This document shows positions 37,411 through 47,645 of a stretch of DNA of 64,000 nt, one piece after another; position 1 is the first letter of the stretch; every line of letters begins with the position of its first letter. The notes under the pieces were generated by a model. That model was given only the letters and a program-made list of their open reading frames with translations, was not told the DNA's origin and made no database searches. Source of the DNA: Dasypus novemcinctus (taxonomy: Eukaryota; Chordata; Mammalia; Cingulata; Dasypodidae); contig NC_080688.1 of NCBI RefSeq assembly GCF_030445035.2, forward strand, positions 59,657,949 through 59,721,948, in the 5' to 3' direction. The translations under genes were made by a program, and so were the position numbers.

Positions 37411-38036
37411 AGGCTGTTTTGGGTGCTTGCAGGGCAGGAGGTGTCTGGACGTCGATTTGGTGGGATGGTGACAGAAGAGATTCTTGCAAGAGGTAGAATT
37501 TTGGGTCTCTTTCAAGGAGGTCAGGGTAGTGGGCAGGACACTTCCCCCTGGGGCTGGCAGTCTGGTGGCAGCAATCCCTGAAGGCTTTGCTGTGCTGGGG
37601 AGTTCCCAAGCCATGAGTGGGTTGTTTTGGGGGCTTGCAGGGCAGGAAGTGTCTGGAAGTCAATTTGGTGAGACAGTGACAGAAGAGATTCTTGCAAGAG
37701 GTGGAACTTTCAGTTTCTGACATGGAGGTCAGAAGTTGTAGGTGGAAACCCTCCCCCTAGGGCTAGTGGCCAGCCCATGGTAGTCCCTGAAATCTTCATT
37801 GTGCAGTGGCACTCCCAAACCCTGAGCAGGCTGTTTCAGGGACTTGCAGAGCAGGAGGTGTGTGGATGTTGATTTGGTGAGACAGTGACAGAAGAGGTTC
37901 TTGTGAGAGGTGGAATTTTGGGTTTCTGACATGGAGGTCAGAGGTTGCAGGTGGGACCCCTTCCCCTAGGGCTGGCACCCAGCTGCGGGGATCCCTGAAG
38001 GCTGTCTTGTGCTGTGGTGCTCCCAGGCCCCCTGTT
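37411..38036 (+). repeat. Three tandem monomers of about 208-209 bp in the L1 5' UTR
   Basis: Units start at 37,411, 37,619 and 37,828. Each contains the series 'tg(t)tt..ggg.cttgcag.gcagga', then 'gatttggtgagacagtgaca', 'gaagagattcttgcaagagg', a 'cccctagggctgg' block and 'tccctga'. The third unit runs into non-repeated sequence near 38,036. Rodent L1s use monomers of about this size as promoters, so a promoter role is a reasonable inference. Confidence 0.85.
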
Positions 38037-38179
38037 AACCAGATGCATGGTTCCCAGGTCTGTGTCCCCTAAACCCTGGTGGCCCACACTCCAGAGACTC
38101 ACACACCTTGAGTCTGCAATATCACAGACTTTCCATCCCTGAATCCACTGCGGCCTGAGGTCCATCTGAGGTCCTTGAT

Positions 38180-38920
38180 TACCCTAGCCCTTGGTGTTTG
38201 TGTTTTTTTTTTTTTCTTTTTTTCTTTCTTTCTCTCTCTCCTTGAACTTGGAGGAGTATACCAGCTGTTTTGGGGAGAGTCTAGGAAGAAAGGCGAGGTG
38301 AATCTGTTGAGAAAGCCCAATTTACCTAAACTTCCTGGGATAGGAAACTTGGTCTGGGAGAAGGTGGAGTCAGAAAATCAAGTAGACCTCTCCTAGCACA
38401 TCTAAGGGGGAGGGACTGTAGAAGGTGCTATCCAAGCTTCCAGTAGCATATTTGGGGTTTCTGGTAAGGTGGAGGTGATCTCACACTGGAAATAAAGAGC
38501 CATAGTCTTCTGTGTTGACTTGGTTCAACAAGGACCTACTTGAAACTCCTACTGGACCTTTCAGGCAGCTTTCCTGCTGCCCTTGGAGAGAGAAGTGAAG
38601 AAAGGAAAAAGGGGGAAGGTCAGATCCCTAAGTGTATTACTTAACTGCAGAGAGGATTCCTAGCTTAAAACGTTGGTTCTTTTTTTTTGTCTTGGTTGCT
38701 AATATTGCATTGTTTCCTGGTCTTTTCTCCCATTTTATCCCCCACAGTCACTTTTCATGTATTTAGTTTTTTTTCTCTTTTTCTTTTTCTTGCTTGTCCT
38801 TCCCACCCCCTTTTCCTTTGCCTACCCCCTTTATCTCTTCTCTTTTTTTTCTTTTCTCTCTTTTTCTTCTTATTTTATTTTATTTTATTTATATAATAGG
38901 TGTTGCAGGGAGCACTTCAC
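38180..38920. repeat. Pyrimidine-rich low-complexity tracts in the L1 leader
   Basis: Runs of T and CT at about 38,200-38,245 and a long T/C-rich stretch at about 38,764-38,895 (tattttattttattttat at the end). The 60-75-codon frames rich in Phe, Leu and Ser here are composition artefacts. Confidence 0.7.
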
Positions 38921-39530
38921 ACTTGGTGTGTTTCCTCATCCTCTATTTCCTCTTTTCTGTGTGTATTGATTTTGGCCACCTACACTATCCCCTTTCCCCC
39001 ACATCTTTCTATCCTCCATGATCTACTATTTTTCTTACATTCCACCTCCCTTTCTTTTGCCCCCAAATTGTCTGACTTTTAATTTCTAATACCTTTGTTC
39101 TGTTTTCTGTCTTTTATCCACTCTTGATATTATTGTCTTTCTTTTCTCTTTCCCTCACTTATGAAAACACTGGCTTTTTAATTCATACTATATTCCTCCC
39201 CATATTCAGTTGACTGTCTCATTATAGGTACTCTACTTACTGCTATAACACTACAAAACTTACATGAGTCTAATATCCATTCTCCCAGATCTCACATTGT
39301 TGTTCTGTTAACATTTATTACCAATACTACTTTATACATTTTCTTTTCTTACTCATTTTGCTTTCCCTGGCCCTAATATTTTCCTTCAAAATGAACTTAG
39401 CCAGCAACAAGAAAATAGAGTAAGAAGAACAAAGTGACAAAGAGGAGACATAACACACATGAACAACAACTAATTAATCCCCAAGACTAGACGAAGAAGC
39501 TAAGGAACTGATTAAACCTGTCAAGATAAA

Positions 39531-40548
39531 ATGATGACCAGACAGCAACAAAAAACTACAAACCAAACCAATAATCAGGAAAACATAGCTGAATCCAATG
39601 AACAAACTAAAAACCAGGAAGGGGAGCAGAACATCGGACAAGTAATTAAAGATCTCAAAACATATATTAGAGACCAACTTAATGAAGTAAAGGAAGAGAT
39701 TAACAATATGAAGAAAACACTTGGAGAGGAAATTGCAGACATACACAAAAAGATAACAGATATGATAGTGATGAACACCACATTTCAAGAAATCAAAAAT
39801 ACACTCTCAGCAAATAGCAGCAGATTAGAAGAGGCAGAGGAGAGAATTAGTGATGTGGAAGACAGTTCATCTGAAATCAAAGAGATAGTAGAACTGATTG
39901 ATAAAAAGATAGAAAAAATCCAGCTAGGACTTAGGGACCTGAATGACAATGCAAAATGCACAAGCTATGTATTATAGGCATTCCAGAAGGAGAAGGGAAG
40001 GGAAAGGGAACAGAAGGGGTGTTGGAGGAAATAATGGCTGAAAACTTCCCAAATCTACTGAGAGAGATGGATGTACATGTCCAGGAAGCACAACACACCC
40101 CAAATATCATAAATCCCAACAGGCCCACCCCAAGACATATACTTGTCAAATGATCCAATGCTCAAGACAAAGAGAAAATACTAAAAGCAGCAAGAGAAAA
40201 GAGAACCATCACACACAAGGGAGGCTCCATAAGATTAAGTGCTGATTTCTCATCTGAAACATGGAGGCAAGAAGGCAGTGATATGATGTAGTCAAGGTAC
40301 TAAAGAAAAAAATTTCCAAACAAGAATACTCTATCCAGCTAAGCTAGGATTCAAAAATGATGCAGATTTCAAAATATTCACAGATAAAAAAAATTAAAAG
40401 AGTATGCCAACAAGAACCCTGCCCTTCAAGAAATACTAAAGGGAGTTCTCCAGGAAGAAAGAAAAAAACAGGAGAGGCAGAGTTGAAGGAGAGTGTAAGA
40501 GCAACAAAAAAGACAAAAAGAGAAGGAAAAAAAATAAACAAAATATGA
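39531..40548 (+). pseudogene. L1 ORF1p relic (RNA-binding chaperone), frameshifted
   Basis: In a live L1, ORF1p coats the element's RNA in the cytoplasmic particle. From the ATG at 39,531 a 148-codon frame encodes a Gln/Asn-rich N terminus and a long coiled coil (heptad-rich, about residues 35-130, with RLEEAEERISDVED). Near 39,955 the frame shifts, and the RNA-recognition domain continues in another frame, starting at about IIGIPEGEGKGKG (39,970) and running to about 40,150. The C-terminal basic part can be followed in broken frames to about 40,548. The product is therefore inactive. Confidence 0.85.
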
Positions 40549-40570
40549 GAAACACAAGTCCAAACAAAAT

Positions 40571-43500
40571 ATGGCTAACATAAATAATTCCTCGAAAGTA
40601 ATAACACTGAATGTCAATGGATTAAACTCACCTGTCAAAGATTCAGACTGGGAGACTGGATAAGGAAATATGACCCATCTATATGCTGTCTACAAGAAAC
40701 ACATCTTAGACCCAGGGATTCATGGAGGTTGAAAGTGAATGGCTGGAAAACAATCTTACAAGCAAACAATAACCAATAAAAGGCAGGAGTGCTATATTAA
40801 TATCAGACAAAATAGACTTTAAATGAGAAACAATTGTGAGAGACAAAGAAGGATACTACATATAAGTGAAAGGGATAATCTTTCAAGAAGAATGAACAAT
40901 CATAAATATTTATACTCCTAACAAGGGTGCCTCCAAATACAAGAGGCAAACACTGGAAAAACTAAGTGAAAGAATAGATAACTCTACAATTATAGTGGGA
41001 GACTATAATACAACACTGTCAACTTTGGACAGAACATCTCAAAAGAGAATCAATAAAGAAACAAAAACTTTGAACAGTATATTAGAGGAGCTGGATCTAA
41101 TAGACGTATACAGATCATTACACCTGAATACAGCAGGATATACATTTTTCTCATATGTACATGGATCATTCTCCAAGATAGACCATATGCTAGGCCACAA
41201 AGAAAGGCTCAGTGAATTCAGAAAGATCAAAATCATACAAAATAATATCTCTGACCATAGTGGAGTGAAACTGGAAATCTGCAAGGGCCAGAGGCCCAGA
41301 TTTCACACCAAGATATGGAAATTAAACAGCACACTCATAGAAAAAAAGTGGGTCAAAGAGGAAATCTCAAAAGAAATTAATAACTTCCTTGAAACTAATG
41401 AAAATGATAACACAACATACCAAAACTTATGGGATGCAGCAAAAGCAGTACTGAGAGGGAAATTTATAGCCATAAAATTCATACATCAAAAAGGAAGAAA
41501 AAGCAAAAATTGAAGAACTAACTGCACATTTGGAGGAATTAGTAAAAAAAATCAACAAAGTAACCTCACAGGAAGAAGAAAGAAAGAAAGAACAAAGATC
41601 AGAGCAGAACTAAATGAAATAGAAAATATGAAAGCACTTGAAAAGATAAACAAAACCAAGAGCTGATTCTTTGAGAAGATCAATAAAATTGACAAACCCT
41701 TAGCTAGACCAACAAAGAAAAAAAGAGAGAAGATGCAAATACACAAAATAAGAAATGAGAAAGGAGATATCACCACTGACCCCACAAAAATAAAGACTAT
41801 CATAAGAGGATTCTTTGAAAACCTATATTCCAACAAAAATGACAATTCAGAGGAAATGGACAAATTCCTAGAAACACATAAGCAGCCTATATTGATGAAA
41901 GAAGAAATTAATGATCTCAACAAACCAATCACAAGTAAAGAGATAGAATCAGTTATTAAAATCGTCCCAACTAAGAAGAGCCTAGGGCCAGACGGTTTCA
42001 CAGGTAAATTCTAGTTCCAGAAAGAACTAACACCAATCCTGATGAAAATCTTCCAAAATATCAAAACAGAAGGAACATTACCTAACTCATTCTATGATGC
42101 CAGCATTACCTTAGTACCAAAGCCAAACAAAGACACCACAAGAAAGGAAAATTACAGAAAAATTTCTCTAATGAATCTAGACACAAAAATCCTCAACAAA
42201 ATACTTGCTAACAATATTCAACAACACATTAAATGAATTATACACCATGACCAAGTAGGATTCATTCCAGGTATGCAAGGATGGTTCAACATAAGAAAAT
42301 CAATCAATGTAATACACCATATAAACAGATTGAAGGAAAAAAACACATGATTTTATTTATAGATGCAGAAAAAGCATTTGACAAAATACAGCACCCTTTC
42401 TTGATAAAAAACACTGCCAAAGATTGGAATACAAGGAAATTTTCTGAACATGATATAGAGTATATATATATTAAAAACCCACAGCCAACATCGTTTACAA
42501 TGGTGAAATCCTAAAATCCTTCTATCTAAGATCAGGAGCAAGACAATGATGCCCACTATCACCTCTTCTATTTAACATTGTCTTAGAAGTACTTGCTTGA
42601 GCACTGAGGCAAGAACCAGATATAAAAGGCATTCAAATTGGAAAGGAAGAAGTCAAAATTTCATTATTTGCAGATGACATGATCCTATACATAGAAAACC
42701 CTGAGAGGTCTACAACAAAGCATCTACAACTCATAAATGAGTTTAGCAAAGTCGCAGGTTATAAGATCAATGTGCAAAAATCAGTAGCATTTCTGTACAC
42801 CAATAATGAGCAAGCTCAGGAGGATATCAAGAAACAAATACCAATTACAATAGTCAATAAAAAAATCAAATACCTAGGAATAATTTAACTAAAGATGTAA
42901 AAATACTTATACACAGAGAACTACACAAGCTGTTCAAGGAAATCAAACAAGACCTAAATAAATGGAAGAATATTCCCTGTTCATGGATAGGAAGACTAAA
43001 TATTATTAAGATGTCTATCCTACCAAAACTGATCTACACATTCAATGAAATCCCAATAAAAATCAACACAGCATTCTTCAATGAACTAGAAAAACTAGCT
43101 ATGAAATTTATTTGGAAAGGAAAGAGGCCCTGAATAGCCAAAGACATATTGAAAAAGAAAAAGGGAATTGGAGGAATCACACTAAATGACTTCAAAACAT
43201 ACTACAAAGCTACAGTAGTGAAAACAGCATGGTTTTGGCACAAGGAGAGACACACAGAACAATGGAACTGAATTGAGAGTTCTGATATGGATCCTCATAT
43301 GTATAGTCATATAATATTCGATAAAGCCACCAAACCATCTCAACTGGGAGAGAATGGACTATTCAAAAAATGGTGCCTGGTGAACTGGACATCAATATGT
43401 AAAAGAATGAAAGAGGATTACCATCTCATACCTCATACAAAAATCAACTCAAGATGGATCAAAGACCTAAATATAAGAGCCAAGACTATAAAGACCTTGG

Positions 43501-44387
43501 AAAGCGATGTAGGGAAGCATATACAAGACCTTGTAATAGGAAATGACTTCATGAACTTCACATCAAAAGCATGAGCAGCAAAAGAACAAATAGATAAATG
43601 GGACTTCCTCAAAATTAAAGCCTTCTGCACCTCAAAGGAGTTTGTCAAGAAAGTGAAAAGAGAGCCTACACAATGGAAGAAAATATTTGGTAACCATATA
43701 TCTGATAGGAGACTTATAACCTGCATATATAAAGAACTCCTCTATCTTGAAAATAAAAAGACAAACAACCCATTTTAAAAATGGGGAAAAGATTTAAACA
43801 GAAACTTCTCCAAAGAAGAAATACAAATGGCTTAAAAAGCACATGAAAAAAATGCTCCAAATCTCTAGCTATCAGGGAAATGCAAATCAAAACTACAATG
43901 AGATATCATCTTACTCCCATAAGATGGGCAGCTATGAAAAAAACAGAAGACTACAAATGCTGGAGAGGATGTGGAGGAATGGGAACACTCATCCACTGCT
44001 GGTGGGAATGCAGAAGGATCCAGACATTCTGGAGGACAGTTTGTCGGTTTCTCAAAAAACTAGCCAGAGATTTTCCATATGACCCAGCAATTCCACTGCT
44101 GGGTATATACCCAGTAGAACTGAAAACAAGGACACAATCCGATATATGCACACCAATGTTCATAGCAGCATTGTTCACTATTGCCAAAAGTTGGAATCAA
44201 CTCAAATGCCCATCAACAGATGAATGGATAAATAAAATGTGGTCTATACATAAAATGGAATACTACTCAGCTTTAAGAATTAATACACTACAAACACACG
44301 TGATAACATGGATGAATCTTGAGAACCTTATGTTGAGTGAAGCAACCCAGGCATTGAAGGACAAATACTACATGACCTTAATGATAT
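40571..44387 (+). pseudogene. L1 ORF2p relic (endonuclease, reverse transcriptase), broken
   Basis: The start near 40,571 (atggctaacataaat) is followed by the endonuclease: GDYNT at about 40,998, YTFFS and [14 protein letters not shown] near 41,145-41,205, and [10 protein letters not shown] at about 41,253. Reverse-transcriptase blocks include [19 protein letters not shown] (about 42,080), IDAEKAFDKIQHPF (about 42,358) and the palm motif [12 protein letters not shown] (about 42,667). The C-terminal zinc-knuckle-like segment, [18 protein letters not shown], lies at about 43,960-44,015. The open pieces lie in all three plus frames, with stops such as the TAG at about 42,012, so several frameshifts separate them and no working enzyme is made. 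Confidence 0.9.
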
Positions 44388-44904
44388 GAAATAAAAACCA
44401 AGCTGCCTCAGAGAGCTAGAGACTGGATGATAGGCTTAAAGAAAATTGAGGGGTAGAGGAAGGATGTAAGCTGACACCTACATGGGCAAAATCTATGATA
44501 AGGTGGAGGTAAGTATTTGTACAAGGAAGGGATTAAATGGGGGCATAGGGTTACCTTTGGGTGGGGTTTTGCAGGCTTGAGGGGGGCCAGGGATGAGAGG
44601 ATGGGTAATATTGCCCAAGAAATTGGGGGGAGGGTGGGGCAACATATGAACATAGGTGATTGTCAGATATTTGGTTGAGAGTATAGTGCTGAGAAAACTT
44701 TTTTAAAAATATAATAAGGCAGGTTACCTGTTTAAGATGCTTAAAGGGGATAATCTGATGCAGGACAGGCTCCTAGGGAATATGACATAAAGGGTTATAT
44801 CATTGGATGAGACCCATATAATGTGAATGAAGGTATACCCACATCCTGGGGAGGACTGATATTCTCAAATAGAGGGAATTGTATCTCTCGAGAGAAATAT
44901 GGCT

Positions 44905-45738
44905 TGCGGTCACCCCTCGGGCTGAAGTGTGGTTTGCTGGCCTGGCAGGGGAGCAGCCATGGTAGGCCTAATTATAGAGTGGCTGGTTGGACTCACCGCC
45001 ACCCCTGAAGGGAGCTCGGCATGGGCACAGAGTGCCCTCGGGTCTCCCCTTCTCGGCAGCCATGCTTCCGCGGCCGCCCCTCCTCCCGGATAGCACCACA
45101 CGATGCCTTATGAGGCAATACCCTTCTTCTTCTTTCTTCCTGCACAGGCACAGGGCGGAAAATTCCAGTCTGCCTTCCCCCCCCCCCCCCGACAGCAGCA
45201 ACAGCCAGGCAAGGCGGGAAACTCAAGTCTGCCCTCTACCCCAGCAACAGCAGCCACCAATCCCTAAACCCTGCCACTTCCCCCAGCAACAGCAACAGCC
45301 AATCCCTAACCACCACCCCTCCCCCTTCCAGTACCTCCCACTGACCTTTCTCCCCAGTAACTGCTTGCGGCAACCAATCAGAACATGGCATAAGCTTCGA
45401 CCAATCAGCCTTCCCCAGCCCCTATAAGACTGTAGCCACTTCCTCAATAAAATTGGACCTGCGTGTTTACCTCATCTCCGCGGTAGTTCTTCTGCCGTGC
45501 GCCCTCCAGTCCTGAGAGCCCCCGACAAGGGCCTGGCCTCCCTTGTCCCCAGTCCGTCGCCTGCTTCTCCGGGCGACCCCTTTGTCGCCGGCTTCGCCGG
45601 GCGACCCCGTCAGCCGAACCGCGCAACCCCTGTGAGACCGACCCCTCATCTGCTGCCGGACCAACCCCTCGTCCCAAGCTGGACCGACCCCTCGTCCGCA
45701 GCCAGACCCCACCGCCACCGACAGAGCAAGCCGCAGCA
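44905..45738 (+). repeat. 5' LTR of the chimeric provirus
   Basis: The LTR begins TGCGGTCACC and ends CCGCAGCA. U3 has CAG-rich and C-rich blocks (C14 run at about 45,177-45,190), two CCAAT boxes and TATAAG. The likely R is very short, just after AATAAA at 45,446, leaving a long U5 of about 270 bp that is CpG-rich and contains repeated 'gaccgacccctcgtc' words. It has one copy of a 23-bp unit (45,673-45,695) that is tripled in the 3' LTR. Confidence 0.92.
45374..45451 (+). promoter_or_regulatory. LTR core promoter and poly(A) signal
   Basis: CCAAT boxes with the extended ccaatcag form at 45,374 and 45,401 (likely NF-Y sites, 27 bp apart) precede TATAAG at 45,422 and AATAAA at 45,446-45,451. 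The TATA box and the polyadenylation signal lie within 30 bp. The signal is therefore in U3 and R is short, as in mouse mammary tumour and Mason-Pfizer type viruses. The same layout repeats in the 3' LTR at +4,170. Confidence 0.75.
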
Positions 45739-45740
45739 GC

Positions 45741-45758
45741 TGGCGCCCAATGTGGGGC
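45741..45758 (+). promoter_or_regulatory. Primer-binding site, lysine-tRNA (Lys1,2) type
   Basis: tggcgcccaatgtggggc lies two bases after the LTR end. It differs from the standard Lys1,2 primer site at one base (T for C, a CpG-type change). Betaretroviruses use lysine tRNAs. Confidence 0.9.
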
Positions 45759-45930
45759 AGGGTAAGGACCCCCTTCACCTTGCTCCACTGCTCGTCATTC
45801 TCCTCTTCCCCTAAGGAGCTCTTAGTTCCGCTTTCCCCTCGTCGGGGCCTTCTCTTGGCCCGCAACCACCGTCGGAGCCCCACCGGCTCCGACCCCTTGT
45901 CTCACCGCGCCCCTCGGCTCCCATCGCCGC

Positions 45931-45950
45931 GCTCTCAAGGTAAGGGCCCC
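45931..45950 (+). promoter_or_regulatory. Candidate major splice donor in the leader
   Basis: The leader contains CAAG/GTAAGG with the break at 45,939/45,940, a strong consensus donor just before gag. A weaker alternative (CAGG/GTAAGG) lies at about 45,761. Either could serve subgenomic env RNA. This is inferred from consensus only. Confidence 0.45.
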
Positions 45951-45981
45951 TTCTCTTATCGGCTCCAAAAGGCCATTAGCA

Positions 45982-46656
45982 ATGGGTAACATCCTTTCTG
46001 CTAAGCAAGCCCCACAAGTTCGGGCCCTCGCCGGTCTCCTAGACACTCACCGGTGTAAGATCTCTTTGAAACAGCTTCAAGTATATTGGGACCTTCTTCT
46101 CCCCTTTAATCTGTGGCTTACCACATGTCAGCTTTGGGACCCGGATACCTATACTCGCCTTATAGATAGGGTCACTTCTGCTCTGGAGCAGGAAGGTAAA
46201 AGATTCCCTCCTGGCTTATTACCGGCGCTTTTTACCATCCGCTCCTGCCTTCAAGGTGCCCCTACCATCGACTCCCCCCGGCCGTGCCACCGCTGCCGCT
46301 GTGATTGTCACGACGGTGACTTTAACCGGGATCCTGATCGGGATCCTGATGCCAGCTCTGACTCCGACTCTGAGTCGCTTGTCGAGTGCCTTAACAACGC
46401 GCTCGAAGGTTGTCCCCCTAAACAGTGTAATCTTGCAGTGCCGAGCGCCGGTGAAGATGGCGAACTTCCGCCTTCTTCCTCGCTCGAAAAGGGGAAGCAC
46501 TCCCAAGATGGCGGACTTCCGCCTTCTTCCTCGCTCGAAAAGGGGAGGTCCCTTTACCCCTCCCTCCCCCCCGACGACTTCCTGCCTGGGTGGGCCGGAA
46601 GCTCCCTCCCCACCATTTTACCCCTCCGTGCAGGGCGGTCCGCGGCCATCTTGTAG
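45982..46656 (+). pseudogene. gag: gag matrix region of the provirus, truncated
   Basis: The ATG at 45,982 gives a 224-codon frame. It starts MGNILS, a fitting N-myristoylation signal (Gly2, Ser6), and the first 95 or so residues read as a helical retroviral matrix domain (for example LDTHRCKISLKQLQVYWDLL). A short Cys/His-rich piece (CHRCRCDCHDGD) and an acidic Asp/Ser run follow, then a 17-residue tandem repeat (LPPSSSLEKG twice) and a Pro-rich stretch. The frame ends at TAG 46,654-46,656; capsid-like coding continues later in another frame, so gag is broken here. Matrix would act at the inner face of the plasma membrane in assembly. This copy cannot form a full Gag protein. Confidence 0.75.
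46454..46555 (+). repeat. 51-bp in-frame tandem repeat in gag
   Basis: Two copies start at aagatggcg (46,454) and aagatggcgg (46,505). Each encodes 17 residues with the core LPPSSSLEKG. The copies differ at only a few bases. Confidence 0.85.
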
Positions 46657-46722
46657 CCCACGGCCATTTTATGGCCCGCCGCCATTTTGTGGTACCGCTG
46701 GGGACGGCCCGCAGCCATCTTG
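46645..46722 (+). repeat. Cluster of GCCATYTT words (YY1-like)
   Basis: gccatcttg (46,645), gccatttta (46,663), gccattttg (46,681) and gccatcttg (46,714) recur in 78 bp. With the two inverse forms, aagatggcg, at 46,454 and 46,505, six sites match the YY1 core in about 270 bp. In the gag reading frame they give a repeated Ala-Ile-Leu motif. Confidence 0.6.
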
Positions 46723-46919
46723 TAACACCGCATGGGCAATGGCTCCTCTTGCGCCCTCCGTGCCAGCGGCCCCCCCCGGCTCCGCCTCCCCCTGACAGCC
46801 CCCTCCATCTGATCCATGGCAAGCTGCTGCACGTGCGGCCCCCTCTAGCCCATTTTTGGACCCATATTCCTCCCCCGCCGGGGCACCTCCGCCAGCCTCC
46901 CTGCCGCCTCCTACCACCT

Positions 46920-47645
46920 GCTTTCCCCTTAACATAACTCCCACCCCTCAGCACCCCTTTCCCTGGTACCCACATGATGTGGAAAGTGTTAAGCAGCTCC
47001 GCAAGGCTGTTAAGGAGGATGGGTTAGGCAGCCCTTATGCTCAGCATTTGTTAGAGGAGATGTCCACCCTTCCCTCCCTCTCCTCCTTCTGCTGCGCCGA
47101 GGCCACTCCTCCTCCTCCACCATCGACCATTCCCTCCTACATAACCTCCAGCAGTCGATCCTCTAATCCCGTCCGTACCCCTCCTACCGCTCTACCCCCA
47201 CTACAGATCCATAACCCGCTTCTGTCTCTAGTCCAAGCTACCTTTCGTACACTTAAGTCCTCTAATTCTAACCTTACTGCTAGCTGTTGGCTATGCCTCT
47301 CCCCTTCACTTCCTCTCTATGAGGCCATAGCCACCAATGCCTCTTACCAATCTTTTGATAGCAGCAATCCCGCCTCTTGTAATTGGAACCAAACGAAGGT
47401 AGGACTGACAATCCAATCGGTCTCTCAAAGCGGGCTTTGCATCACCAGAATCGGAAGCGCTGTTCACCCCTCCATGAAGACTCTTTGCAACCTTACAGTC
47501 ACCCCTAACGTAACCTCAAAATTTCTTTTACCCCCCAATAATACAAGATGGCTGTGTTCCTCCACAGGTGACACCCCGTGTCTTAATGTCGGCACCCTCA
47601 ACTCTACTGACGAAACCTGCGTGCTCGCAATCATACTCCCCGGGT
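46920..47645 (+). pseudogene. Deletion fusion: start of gag capsid joined to late env surface subunit
   Basis: In one open frame (no ATG start; the frame extends from TTG at 46,856 to a stop at 47,791), about 46,955-47,080 reads as the beginning of a beta-type capsid (WYPHDVESVKQL, then GLGSPYAQHLLEEM). After about 47,090-47,140 the frame becomes envelope surface subunit, with many N-glycosylation sequons (for example NLTAS, NATN-like, NVTS) and CWLC at 47,285-47,296. CWLC is the CXXC motif of gamma-type surface subunits, which links covalently to the transmembrane subunit. The rest of gag, pro, pol, the env signal peptide and the receptor-binding start are missing between the two parts. At the T6 run at 47,645-47,650 the sensible frame changes, so surface and transmembrane subunits are out of frame. 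Confidence 0.7.

Larger units (their letters stand above)
37321..44904 (+). mobile_element. Younger full-length L1, part upstream of the provirus
   Basis: This L1 starts at about 37,321 inside the older L1. The older-L1 target words 'ttaaatatag' occur just before it (37,305-37,314) and again after its tail (52,421-52,430), so they form part of its imperfect target duplication. Order: tandem-monomer 5' UTR (37.4-38.0 kb), pyrimidine-rich leader, ORF1, ORF2 ending at 44,387, then 3' UTR. The provirus splits the 3' UTR at 44,904/49,955. Without the provirus the element is about 10.0 kb, long for an L1 because of a roughly 2.9-kb 3' UTR. Confidence 0.9.

Noticed and set aside
38687..39082. Several overlapping hydrophobic frames of 60-75 codons
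   Set aside because: They come from the T/C-rich low-complexity leader of the L1, not membrane proteins.
41552..42001. Minus-strand 149-codon Phe/Leu/Ser-rich frame
   Set aside because: It is antisense to L1 ORF2. Hydrophobic composition is expected opposite A-rich coding strands.
44987..45427. 146-codon plus frame in the 5' LTR, repeated at 49,202-49,597 in the 3' LTR
   Set aside because: I considered an LTR-encoded protein like the superantigen of mammary tumour virus. The frame is a run of Pro, Gln and Ser from C- and CAG-rich repeats and shows no domain. It stays open in both LTRs mainly because the core is identical.
46418..46975. Minus-strand 185-codon Gly/Arg-rich frame in the provirus
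   Set aside because: It is antisense to a C-rich gag region open in several frames, with no start context or domain.
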